From positions 37,833,425 through 37,897,424 of the forward strand of contig CM076266.1 of the NCBI GenBank assembly GCA_038380795.1: a stretch of 64,000 nt of DNA, given 5' to 3'. Numbering within the stretch: position 1 is the stretch's first letter; each line of letters starts with the position of its first letter. The DNA is from Pyrocephalus nanus (taxonomy: Eukaryota; Chordata; Aves; Passeriformes; Tyrannidae). Below are positions 25,501 through 37,330 of this stretch, in pieces. Under the pieces are notes generated by a model that saw nothing but the letters and a program-made list of their open reading frames with translations, did no database searches and was not told where the DNA came from. The translations under genes were made by a program, and so were the position numbers.

Positions 25501-28500
25501 GTCATCTTTAAAGTATGTCTCAAGTCACCGATTTAGCTGACATTTGACTTTCTTCATTTTATTGAAATACTTGTTTTTGGTTTTATCTGTTCGTGTCTTT
25601 TTTGCCAGTGGAACATGGGACAGTATTTCTTCTTTAACTTCCATTTCTATAGCTGTATCTTGATTTGTAATAAAAAATGCTGATGTTGCATAAATAAGAA
25701 TAGTCTGGCTCTGACAGTAATATTTGCATTATTTTTTGTGAAATATTGTAGCAAATTTGACTTGTGTTTGTCAGATACCAATAGCTTCAGTGTGGTATCA
25801 GAACTGCCCATCTTATTTTGTCTGGAAGGTGTAATTCAGGACTGCTTCAAGGAAACAGAACTTTCCCAGAGTATCTTTGGCTTCATTAGGAATGAGGCTC
25901 TTAAAGCTCCTTCAAAAGCCATGCTCCTAAATCAAAAACAGATGTGCCAATAGGGTGCACTTTCATTATACTTTTTTTTTTGCTCTTTTTCCCATCTACC
26001 CCTGCCCAATTCAACAAGAATAATTTTATTTGGGAGTGATTATCTTTCTGACTTCTGTGAGGTGTTTACACCATTTGTTAAGATTCTTCAGTAAGGCTGT
26101 TAAGTTTTTCTTAAGTTACCCTGCTTAATTGGATTTGTGTACCTTTATAAAAATTTAAAAATAAACTTGAGGCTCTTTCAAATTTACTTTTTCTGTTTGT
26201 AACATTTTTGTTATGAATTCCAACATCCATTTTGTGGTGTACTTGCATATATATATTACTTGCTTTATCATATGCTCTGTTTTACATAAACATCTTTCCG
26301 TCTCCCTCCCACCATTTTACAATCTTCCAGTGGTTTTGCTGTTGCACAATTTTAGTCCACCATGTTCTTCCCCATCAGTAATACTTTTCTCTTTCACACT
26401 CCAGTCCTACTATCACATTTGACTTTTGTTCCTCCTTTTTCCAAGAAATTGAGTCTGTTCTAAGTATTGCAGATGTTTCACTTAGATTTGTTTGAGAACC
26501 TTCCCATACTATCAGCACGATCACAGTCCATGACCCAGTTATCTCAGGCCTTGGCAAATTGCATATTTTAATTTCTCCTTGGCATCTCAGGTTCCTTTGT
26601 CTCCCTCCTATTATCTTTCACCTAAGTCTTTATTTCTTGCAGTCTGCTGTAAATGTGTTCCTGGAATCATTTTCCTGGTTTCTGATCTCAGTCTGCATCA
26701 CGTATCTTCCCCTTTCAAACCTTAACACAACAATGCCTCTCTCTTAAATATCTCTTCCCCATCTCCCTTGCTTATGCCAAGTGTTCTGCCAGCACGGTGT
26801 GCTGTGCCATTTTCCAGTTTCTCCCAAAGTTTGACTCACATCTTCCTTCACAAAAGCTTAGATTCCTAGGCATTAATCAACTCACAGTCTTACGATTGCA
26901 TCTTAGTATTTTTCCTCACAGCCTTCCAACACTGATTTTTTTTGTAAATTTGTTTAGCAGTTACTTTGGAAGAGAAAAGCTTTTGTGGGTAAAAGATAAG
27001 TTTTTGATGTAAATCTCCTCCCAGTCCTATCTTTGCCGAAACTCGCCATAAAAGAGGTTGAAAAGATGAATCAATGGTCAGAAAGGCAGCTTCATTCCTG
27101 TGAAGGGAAAGAGAACTAGGTTAGAGGAACTTGGCTTGATTTATCATCTGTCCTGAGAGCTGAACTGGGTGTAAAATACACTGAATTGTGATCTAGCTAA
27201 GGGACCATGCAGTAGCCTTGTAGTCTCTATAGTTGCATTCTTTGTTTTAGAAAACCTCTCTGGTATTCTTGTTCACTAATAATATATCAGTTTGAAAAAC
27301 ACAAATATTTTGTCTTAAATGCTAGATACAGATACTTACATTAGATTGTTCTAGCTAACAGTGTTTTATCTGCTAATGTTTCTTATGTGAGCTTTTGAAT
27401 AACTTTTCAGAATGAAGGCACGCAGTTTCACAATGATATTTTGAGCAGAAAGTTTTATTTATATACTGAGGAAATCAACAATATAATACTAAACTTTTCC
27501 TTTCTAAATCTTCATCAAACTTTTCTGTTACATTTTTGTGCTTACATGATGAGCTCTCTAAGTAAAATCTTTCATATCTCTGCATCAGGGGAAACTCCTA
27601 ATGGCTCAGACTATATCTAAATTAAATTCAGTAAATAAATATGAGAGAAGTGAGTGGTTATTGCTGCAGCAGGCCTGCTAGCTGAAGAAATTGAAATACC
27701 AGTGTGCTAATTAAAATAAGAAAGCTTGCTTTTCATTTCGTGTACCCTTGTGTTAAAGCAAATACCTCATATGCAATTCACTGCTTTCTAGAATATTCAG
27801 TTTCATGTTTATTTGTTTGCCTTTTAAAATACTAGTCAGATGAGCTAGCATTCTATCAGAGTTTTATAATTTCCATTTCTAGTGGTAAATTATGTAGATA
27901 GTGCGGCTTTAACTCATGTTTGATTAGATATTGTATGTTTTTAAATTAATTTCTCTCTAAGCTCTTTGCAAGGAATAGTAACCCACTGCAGAGAGGTTAC
28001 AGTACTATGGACTCTGTCTGTTCTGCCTTAATGATACAAGGGAATAGTTGAGCAAGAATAAATGAGGTACTTTTGGTGGGTAAAAATGTGAGCTGACTGT
28101 CAGTGTGAGATTGGTTCTAGGAGCAGTTAGCCAGCAGTAATAGGGCACACTTGAGTAATTGAATTTGCATAACAAGGCTTGCTGAAGAGATCTGACAGGC
28201 CTAGAGATTTGTCTGGCTGGAGATCTCCAGATGGACGTGACCACACAGCAGCTGGGTGGCACGTTTCTCAGCATGGTCAGCAACACCCAGACTGTCAGCT
28301 GGCCTCTGCAATTGCAAAGCCCTGGCAGGCCAGCTGGTGGCTTCTGACAGCCAGTGGCCCCGTTAGAGAATCTTTTCATTCTGCCTGTCAGGGTACAGGA
28401 CCTGCAGGGACCGGTGGTAAGATGTAACAAGTCACCAGTGAGAGTTGTTAAGATGCTGCAGAAACCTGCTTCTGTTAAATAGCTGCTGCTTTACTGCTGA

Positions 28501-29479
28501 GAGTGAACCCTCTGAAAGCTTTTGCCATCCTCTAACAAGGACAGGACTAACCTGTTCTCCAGCATTTTGTTTGGAAATCTATTACTTGATGTTTGTACAA
28601 GTTTAGTTTCAATACCAATATTTCTGCATGTAACCAACATGCCCAGTCAGTGACAGAAATACATTTTTATGCGCATGTTACTTTCACAAGACAAAATACT
28701 AGAGCTTTTTTCCCTGTGTCCCTTCCAAGGGTACTAATCTTACTGTATTCTAGATTTAGCAGGTTCAGTTACATGGAGCAGTTTATGGAAATATACTATA
28801 AAGGAAAGCATTAGTAACAATGGAGGCAACAACTATTTTACTTGATTAGTATGCATAGATGATCTGTGTGAGAAGGAAAAGAATACACATAATGCTAGAA
28901 ATCTCATCCTTTGTTGTCCTCTAAGAAGTGATGTGAAAAATTATATGTTACCTTCTTGTTCCAAGTTGCTCGGTCCTAACATCTCTGAGCCCCAGCCACT
29001 TAAGCATTAAGCTGTTGAATTTAAATTCTGTATGCCCTTCCAAACTTGGGAAAAGTTCCTGTTCACCAGAAGTTGAAAATCCAGGTTGTTCCACTCCAAG
29101 ACAGTAATAATATCACTAACAGGAGCTACATACTCTCATCCACTTACTATTTCTGTCCTTATCGATGTTACTTTACCCTGTTTACAAGGTGACATAGTCA
29201 AAACAAGTAGGTGCCTGCTGTCTAACATACAGGCTACTGATTTGGATATTCCCTTTTTTTTTTTTTTTATATATGCAAACTCTACCCCCCAAACTGAAGG
29301 AACTAAAAATAAATTTTTATTGGATATGGTATCTTAGCCATTCTAATTTCTTAAGGATCTTACAGCTTCACCAAGTGTATTAAGTTTGGGAAGGCTGGAG
29401 GAGAGACCTCTTTTCTGCTGTTCTTCAAGTCTCAGTTTCTGGGTTGTTCCTGCTGTTAGTCATCCGTAGACTTCTGTCA

Positions 29480-29560
29480 AATCATATAATTGTTTGGATT
29501 GGGAGCAACTTTAAGGTTGTTAGTTCCAGCTAGTCTGGTTCCAAATCAGTAGCCCTAACT
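29480..29560 (-). mobile_element. Eroded CR1 LINE 3' tail fragment
   Basis: The plus strand reads atcatataattgtttggatt, then a diverged stretch ending ttagttccagc. This resembles the inverted 3' end of CR1 elements (tail, then the conserved block before it). A T run follows at 29568-29590. It is older or more diverged than the neighbouring CR1 tail at 29693. Confidence 0.5.
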
Positions 29561-29692
29561 TTTACTTCTTTTTTTTTTTTTTTTTTTTTTCCTGAAAAAT
29601 TTTATGTCAAAGCTGAACATTAGATCCATCCTTCTTACTGTGTTCCCTTTCTTTATGGAAGTAGCATTCCACCTTTGCAAACCCAATCAGTC

Positions 29693-29955
29693 AATTACAG
29701 AATAATTACAGGACTACAGAATGGTGTGAGTTGGAAAGGACCTTAAAAATCATCTAGTTCCAAGCCATCTGCCGTGGGCAGGGACATATTCCATTGGATC
29801 AGGTTGCTCAAAGCCCCATCCAACCCACCCTTGAACATTTCCAGGGACAGGAAGTCCACAACTTCTCTGGGCAACCCGTTCCAGTGCGTCACCACCCTCA
29901 CAATAAAGAATTTCTTCTTACTCTCCAATATAAACCTACTCTCTTTCATTTTAAA
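29693..29955 (-). mobile_element. CR1 LINE fragment, 5'-truncated, antisense
   Basis: The plus strand contains gagttggaaaggaccttaaa and cctccagggac-type sequence, the inverted 3' end of a chicken-repeat-1 LINE. Translated on the minus strand, 29949-29743 reads like the end of CR1 ORF2 (FFIVRVVTHWNGLPREVVDF, then SLEMFKGGLDGALSNLI), the segment after the reverse transcriptase. Only about 260 bases remain, the usual 5' truncation of target-primed insertion. It is inert. Confidence 0.9.
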
Positions 29956-32900
29956 TTCTACTATCGGATTTCTGCCTTCCTCACTGGATTAGTTCTGTCA
30001 CTTATCACCCTTATCACAACCTTTGTCTAGTTCCTACCTTTGATTTCTGAAAGCTTGGATACATTTAACAGTCATGCCTAATTCTGCTGTAGTCATGCTC
30101 TGTTACCATTCTCAAGTCAGGAGAACCTGGCTGTAGACTCTTCGCTACCCACTTCATAATTTGAAGGTTCTCTTACCCCTGTCAGACTCCTCTAATTTAA
30201 TGGTTCATATCTCTGCGGGGGAGCTGGGATTTCTTGACTGGACTTCAGTCAGGCTGAAGTCTTTTTTTCTGTTGAAGGAGGATGTGGTACCCAACTAAGT
30301 TCAGGATACTCGGTAGCCAGAAGGGCTTTCTTGTGCACAGAGTGTATTGGTGGAAGCAGTGCAAAACAGCCTCATGAAGCATCCGATTCTTCCAGTCTTT
30401 GAGTCTGCTCTAGCATACTAAACTTAATGCTGGATCCCTATTCCATTTCTCTGTAAGCAGACCATATTTGCACCTTAACTACTGCACCACTGACTTAGCA
30501 GGCTGCTGCCCCTACGTCACTGTCTGGAATCAGCTGTATAATGTCCTTTTGTAATATATCTGTTTAATCCATCTTGTTCTGTGACAGGATGCATCAGTTC
30601 CCTTTTGTCTCAAGGAGAGATAGACTGTTAAAATAAGAACAAAAACTTCACTGTTTGGTTGTATGGGTACATTTAGTTTTTTTAACCAAGAGCATTTTGA
30701 TACCACCTCAGGCACTGTCCAGAAAAGGTTCTTCCTTTGAAAAGTACTCTGTATGAATGTAAAATGAGTAAGAGAAATTGTCAAAATGAAGACCACTTTG
30801 ATTGTTTTATAAGTCTTTAGACATTTTTACTTGTATTTTTTTCTTATTGACTGTAATAAATGCTTAGCATGTAATAAGTAATGTACAGAAAGTTCCACTT
30901 TGAAAGAAGTAGACTAATGCCATTAAACCTTTTAATTAATTTTTATATCTATTCATCAAAGAAGGCTGAAATAACAAGTTATAAATTTTGTTCAGTCGTG
31001 TGATGCTGCAACGTAAAACTCACAAAATTTGGCTGGTAGAATGGGAACCTCAAAGCATTTCTGTCCAAACAGTAGTGATGGATGAGAGAATCACTGGTTT
31101 GTGTCCATCAGATTAAAAAAATAGGCTTGTAGAGAACAAATGCAACAAAACTGTCTTCCCTTGCCACCCTGATTTTTTGTATTGTTTTGGAGTGGGAAAA
31201 TATGAAGTCTGATGTGTAAATAATCCCTTTAAAGTGCATAAGCTAAATAAGCAGAAACCTTTTGAGTGCACTTTTATCTCATTCGAGAAGTGTCCCTTTT
31301 AGGACATCAAATTGTCATTGAACGTTCTTTTTAATTAATTTAAATATAGTATTATTGACCATTGATAGACCAGTCTCTTCTGACATAATAGTGCAAATCT
31401 CTATTCAAAACACTGAACAGCTACCTCAGGAAGAGAAATTTGGCAACATTTTGAGATGCTTACATAATCATTTTACTGTTTCCTATGTTGAATTCTAGCT
31501 AACCCCTGACATAGGATGGAAAACAGCCTTTCTAAAAGTAAATTATGTATCTTTGCCTCCTGTAGGTGATTCTGATCCCCTTCCTTTCCTTTGTGTGTGT
31601 GTGCATTTTGCACAGAGTGAGGAGATGTAGTTGATATACATATATAGGGGCTTCTCAGAGGCAAGGGAAAACTGTACTCTACACACAGCAAAATGAATTG
31701 TAATGCCAAAGTGCACCTTATATGTTTAGCCAAAAGTGATTAAGGAGCTGGTATATCAAATGTTGTAGCAAGTATGATTACCTTCCCTGATAAGAGTGTA
31801 ATGTTAGGCTGTGTTTAGCAGATCTGATTACTGTCTGTGTACAGTCTGTGCCAGTTTAAGTAATTTCTGGTGTGGAGGCTTTATTTTTATGCCAGTTGTT
31901 CAGTAGCTGGTTCAGGCATTTAATTCCATAGGTAATTTTTAATATTAAATTCAAATTTGGAGCAGTTACTTATTTAAAATTACATAGAATTAAATAGCTG
32001 TCTTCTCTCTTCCTTCTTTCACCTGCTTTCCAGGAAAAGGTAGATGCAGGTGTCATTAAAGCTGCTTTTTTGAGGTTTCTCAGTACAGAGAGCACAGATT
32101 GACTTCCTGCTGAGAGTCTGGATATGTAGCCAAAAAAGTTTATATTGAGTACTGAGCTGACCGCTTTTCTTTATTTTTCTTACTGAAGTCTCCAATGAAC
32201 TGTAATATGTTGATGAATAACAAATACAGCAAGAGCCAGAGACATACTTCAGGTACATGATCCCCCCCTTTAATCTAAGAGAAGAGGCACAACACAAAAA
32301 TTAGGAAACCTTTGATGTTAAGAGTGTTTATTAGAATTAAGTCTGTATTCTGAAATAAATTGCTGTAGTTCACTTATTCTTCCCCTTTTTCCTATCATTC
32401 TTTATGAACAAAAGCCCAAATCTCTGATTGGGTTAGATTTGGGGGCAAAAAGAAAGGATGCTTCCTAATTACATACTGTAAGACTAGAGTAAGCATAGAA
32501 AGATTGCAGAATAACCTCTTAAAAGCCTTATTTTCTGTGGTTATATCAAGCAGGTGCTGTTCTTTCTTCATCTACATTCCTGGGTACTTGGAAAATTAAT
32601 TTGAAACTGTAATGTTATCTCCCTATGAAGGCAAATATATTTTTTTCTTTTCACTTAAGAGCTTTTAAAAGCATACTTTAAAAAATTATTCTAGCCACTG
32701 TTTTATCTTTTGCTGACATTTCAGAATGATCCTGAGCATTTTATAGATAGCTATAAACCCAGTAGAAAGCCAAATTACTTTGTTTATTCCAGGTCCTTGC
32801 TTTCTCATTATTTTTTGTGAGTGAGGAGGAAAAAAGTCTGAATCTATTGAACCAGTTACATGCCTGCCAAAATTTTCTAGAGCATACTTGAAAATGGCAG

Positions 32901-35619
32901 GGTTTGGACTATTCTCTATCTTCTTTCTTCTATATTAACCATAGTTGCATCTCTTCTGTGCATGTGACCCAGTGCATTTCTAATGCAGTCTGATTTTTCT
33001 AAATCAGAAATTTTGAAAATATATAGTAAATGTGATTCAAGGTGAGAAAATTATTTGCTCTCAATGCTGCATCTTTCCTCTCAGTGTATGAATCCTGTAG
33101 CTTCTGCTTAATTTTCAGTCCTTCCTTTCAATGATATTCCTAGACAGGATGCAGTTCTGCCCTCCATCCTTGCCCCTCCACCTTGTAAACCATAGTTACA
33201 TCTTTGCTTGATTACTACATGCACCTCTACTCTAGAGTTAATATCTGCAATTTTACTGAGTTTATTTACAGCACCTGAGTTGCAAGGAAAAACTTATTGT
33301 ATTTTGGTTGTGTTGTTCTCTTACATGCTCCTTATAAAGAGGAAGCATGAAAGCCAAACAAAATAACGTAGCAGGTAAATCGAATAGACTGAACTACACA
33401 GGGTTTGGAAAATTTTATTTGTTTGGTTGTCATTTGCCTGCTTTTAGGCAAGAGTGGCAGGTCCCTTGTTCTTTTAAGTTCATCAGTGCTGTCTTCCATG
33501 TTGCCACTCTTGTGATAAGCCACCACCACCTTCAAAAGATGGTTTGGGAATCTGTCCAACATGGGAATTCTGGTAAAACTATTATTTAATACATGTTGTA
33601 TCTTTGACACTCTGTTTTATGCAGAAGCTGCTGCTAAATGTGACTTGTAGCATCTACTCAGCACAGTTAGGACTGTGGAGAATTGTTACCTTAGTGTGAG
33701 TGGACTGCTCTATTGGTAGACTTTGGTTGTGTTAAGGAGCTGTTTGGAAAGGAGAAGAATAAGTCCCCACTCCCTTATTCCTCTTCGTCTCCAGGAGACA
33801 AAAGTGGTGAAGTGGGGTTTACTTCAACAGAACAAGAATGTGTATGGCAAACATCGTCTCTAAAAGGGCTCATAGAATGAGTGTACAGTGAGGAATCTCA
33901 GAGGCAAAGCAGCCTTGGGTAATAGGAGGGGGCTGCGTAGCTTTTTCAGAGCAGAAGATGCAATCTAACTGCAAAACTCTTAGGTGAGCTCATCTACAAT
34001 GGAGGAGGAGAGCACCAGGATTCTGAAGATGGTCATTAGTTGCAGATAACGGAAAACATTTTGGGCATCCTAGCAGACAGGTGTACAGTTTGTTCTGTTC
34101 TGTATGGCAAACCCCTCTTTCCTTCTAAGTTCAGAGGAAGGATGCAGAGATTTTAAATAAATGGCTGTCAGATACCATTACCCATTCAGGCACACTGCAG
34201 CCAGCAGTATTTGCAGCTACATAGCACAGCCTTTGCAAAACAAGCCAGTGTTTATTAGTCAATTGACATACAAAACCTGTTTGGTTTCTGAATGGAAAAG
34301 CAAAGCTTAAACTTACGTCTGTGCTGGCAGCATGAATTACTTTCCTGCCTAAGTGTCCAGAATTCCTTTATTCCTTCTTTGTATTTCCAGCAGAGCTCAG
34401 AACTGGGAATTCAGACGTCAGGGTTCATATTTTGTCCAAGTTTTAGTCAAGCCACTTTGACATGTTCCTCTTTCCTTGGCTGTTAGTGGTTGTAAGTCAA
34501 TACTTGGAGTGTTCATTCTCGTCCCACCCATGGTCATTCCATTCACATGTGGGCAGTTTTGGGGCTTTCACTCAGTTGTTTTCCAGTCCTTTGTCCTGAA
34601 AATCCCTTAGCCCTTTCAGTACTAGGTAATAACAATAAAAATTGAGGGGTGAAATCATTGTGGTTTTCATTTTAAAAGTAGCTGTACTGTGTTTTAACAA
34701 TAAGCCATAGTAGTTACTATGCTTGTGTCAGTTAATAGAAGGTGACAGACAAATGCCCTGTAGTCCTACCAACTTCAGTCTGGTTTTTTATATACTGTGG
34801 TGTAAAGAATCGTGAAAAGCTGGCTGAAAAGTTTTGCTGTTTTTAATAAAATTCCTAGCCAGTTTAAATGAAACAAAGATATGGAGATGATACAGCAAGA
34901 TGGTACTAACCTCATTGTGACTGATAAAGGGTGTCTTTTTTCATGTTTTCATGGTTTATTCTCCATGGAGAATAGAAAAAATTTATAAAAATTTTGTTGA
35001 TTAGGGATCTGTCATGATACAGAATTGCAAAAGAAAAAAATCTTCATTGTAAATGTAATAAAAATGTGAGGGGTTTGCCATTATATTCATGAATGTAACT
35101 GGGACAAGTTTCTAATCTTCTTGAAGTGTATTCATCTCACAAAGCTGAGGTAGCTTTCTTCTATGACCTATGCAGCATCATTTATATAAGCTGTTTCCTA
35201 TTTACAGCTTGGTATTTTTATTGCCTCATTGACCTTAGAAAAGCAAGAAAAATTTCTGATCATTTCCTGATATGAATTGACAGTAGCAAGTCCTGTATTA
35301 GCATATGCTAATTTTTTTCTTATTTGTATCAACCTGGGGCTTGTATTTGGACAGCCATTTTGAAATGTTTCACTGTACATCAAAATAATAGGTCCTAATG
35401 GATTGCTTCCTGCTTGACTAGACAAAAAGTGTTGTTTTTTTTTTCTTTTTAATTTGTGCCCGAGCAAATTTAAAAGAAACAGTAGAGTAAAATAAAGTAG
35501 ATTTGCTGTTAATGGTTTTGCTTGATCAGGTATTTATATACTGTGTATGGTTTTATTATATATTAAATTCTGACAATAAGGTAGCTTTTCCTCTTTGAGG
35601 TCAGTAGTGTTCAGATTAA

Positions 35620-35860
35620 TCAGGTTGACATTTCATGCCAGTGGGTCATGAACTGTTGATAATAGCATTAAATGGTGATTCACTTGCTGCAGGGAGCACA
35701 GCTCATTATCCAGTCACTATATTAAATCATCGCCACAAACAGCTAGAATCCTGTGTGTGCATGCACACATCTGCACACACACATGAAAATCAAGGTGGAG
35801 ATCTCTATCCCATAGCTATCCAGTTCTCTGTTTATAGCAATTGTTAAAGCTGTTTCCAGC
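35620..35860. promoter_or_regulatory. Candidate conserved noncoding element
   Basis: A non-repetitive block with varied sequence and paired homeodomain-type sites (cagattaatcagg, atattaaatcatcgccac), ending in a CA-rich stretch. No coding potential is convincing. The call rests on texture and motif content. Confidence 0.3.
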
Positions 35861-36469
35861 ATACAAGGATGACGGACGTCTCCCCATTTGGGAAACTGGA
35901 ATAGTTTACTCTGAAAAATCTGTTTGTGTATGAAACAAGACTATGTGGTTTATTTTCCAGCTTCTGTCCGAAAAAAGGGAGGTAATTTTTGTAGCCAGTT
36001 TCGTGTTAAACAAAAGTGAAGAAAAATGTACATCATTTCTACAATGTTAGTGTTGGAAAAAGAGCAAGATGTAAAATGAAAACAACTGAAATCTGAATTG
36101 CTTGTATTCATTGAGTATGGATTTTTATTTAATGCTGTGTTTCAGAGGCTTCTATATTAGTTTCAGATGTGCTACTTCCTGTTAGAAACATTCATACTTT
36201 AAAAAAAAAATTAGGCACTGTCCTAGTGCAAGAAAAAGTATATCATAATGGAAAGTTTTAAAATAGAACACTGTCTAAATAGTCTAACAGTGGATTAACT
36301 AAGTTGAATGACAGGAAATTCCACTCTCTAATGCTTAAAAGATTTTGCAGTTAAATGCAAATCTCAATTTTAAGTTGCTTTCTTTTAAATTAAAAAGTAT
36401 TGCAAGGCATGTGTCCAGGAAGTAATAAGAAATGTTGGGGTTTTTCCTTCTACCTGGAACAGAGAATCT

Positions 36470-36620
36470 GGGAGTTTTCTCCCTCCCTGTCCTCTGCCTC
36501 CTCCGTTTGAGCCAGTGTAATTTGTTTTAGTGCAAAAGTGACTGTTGTTCAAAGGCAACGCTTAGAGGCACTTCACCTTAAGGTACAAAGGGTGACCTGA
36601 AGTATGAGCTTCTCAAGGTC
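36470..36620. promoter_or_regulatory. Candidate conserved noncoding element with TCF/LEF-like site
   Basis: A pyrimidine-rich lead (ctccctccctgtcctctgcc) is followed by a mixed-composition stretch. It contains a TCF/LEF-like ttcaaagg near 36549 and retained CpG dinucleotides, which are rare in this intron. No repeat or exon was recognised. Confidence 0.25.
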
Positions 36621-36924
36621 TTCATAGTTGACAGTGGAAAAGTTATTTATTTTAATATATGTTTTTCTCTATAAGACGTTATGTATAATTAGTATATAAA
36701 TATTAATTAGCATGAGAACCCTGTTAACCTCAGTATTAACTTTGAAACTGAGAAGTTGGGGGGGTTTATATAGATGTACATTTTTATACATTTATATAAA
36801 TGGTCACAGAAAGGGAAACCATTTTCTGAAGTAATTAGCGTGCTATATATTTCAAGAGAAGTTTAAAAAATGGAATTATGAAGGGAAACATTTTAAATTC
36901 CTCAAACTGTTGTATTTTGTGTGG

Positions 36925-36984
36925 TTTTTGTTGGTTTTTTTTTTGTTTTTTTTTTTTTTTTTGTTTGTTTGTTGTTTTTTTTTT
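36925..36984. repeat. T/G-rich low-complexity stretch
   Basis: Poly-T broken by single and double G (ttggttttttttttg, tttgtttgtttg). It immediately precedes a candidate conserved regulatory block at 37020-37330. Confidence 0.9.
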
Positions 36985-37019
36985 GAGGCTAAATAGCTGG
37001 TAAAACTGCCAAGAGAACC

Positions 37020-37330
37020 AGGATAATATGAAAAAGCTGTAGGCCGCTAGAGGTCACTGTTTGGTAATCAACTTCTAATGAACCAGAACTGTCGAGAAGG
37101 CCAATAAATTACACTGTGGATTTTTCTAATTATGAATTCCTATTTAATCATTCAATGACAAGTTAACTGTGGCAGCGGTTCTATGTACTTTGCATACACA
37201 GTTATGTTAATGTACTATTATATTTCTTGGGATGGAGGTCCTCCATCATTAGAGCAGTTCATTACCAAAGACTCTCTTATCTAATCATAATTACTGATTA
37301 TGAGAAATAATTAACTTTGTTACCCTCTTG
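37020..37330. promoter_or_regulatory. Candidate conserved noncoding element (homeodomain and CTCF-like sites)
   Basis: The block carries a near-match to the CTCF core at 37044-37056 (CCGCTAGAGGTCA, one mismatch), a posterior-HOX-like ccaataaa at 37101-37108, and a dense set of TAAT cores (ctaattatgaattc, taatcataattactgattat, aataattaac). Retained CpGs and the absence of repeats set it apart from flanking low-complexity DNA. Function is inferred. Confidence 0.4.

Noticed and set aside
30241..30268. Stem-loop followed by a T run, like a bacterial terminator
   Set aside because: The arms gacttcag/ctgaagtc are only 8 bp and the host is a vertebrate, where such a structure has no terminator role.
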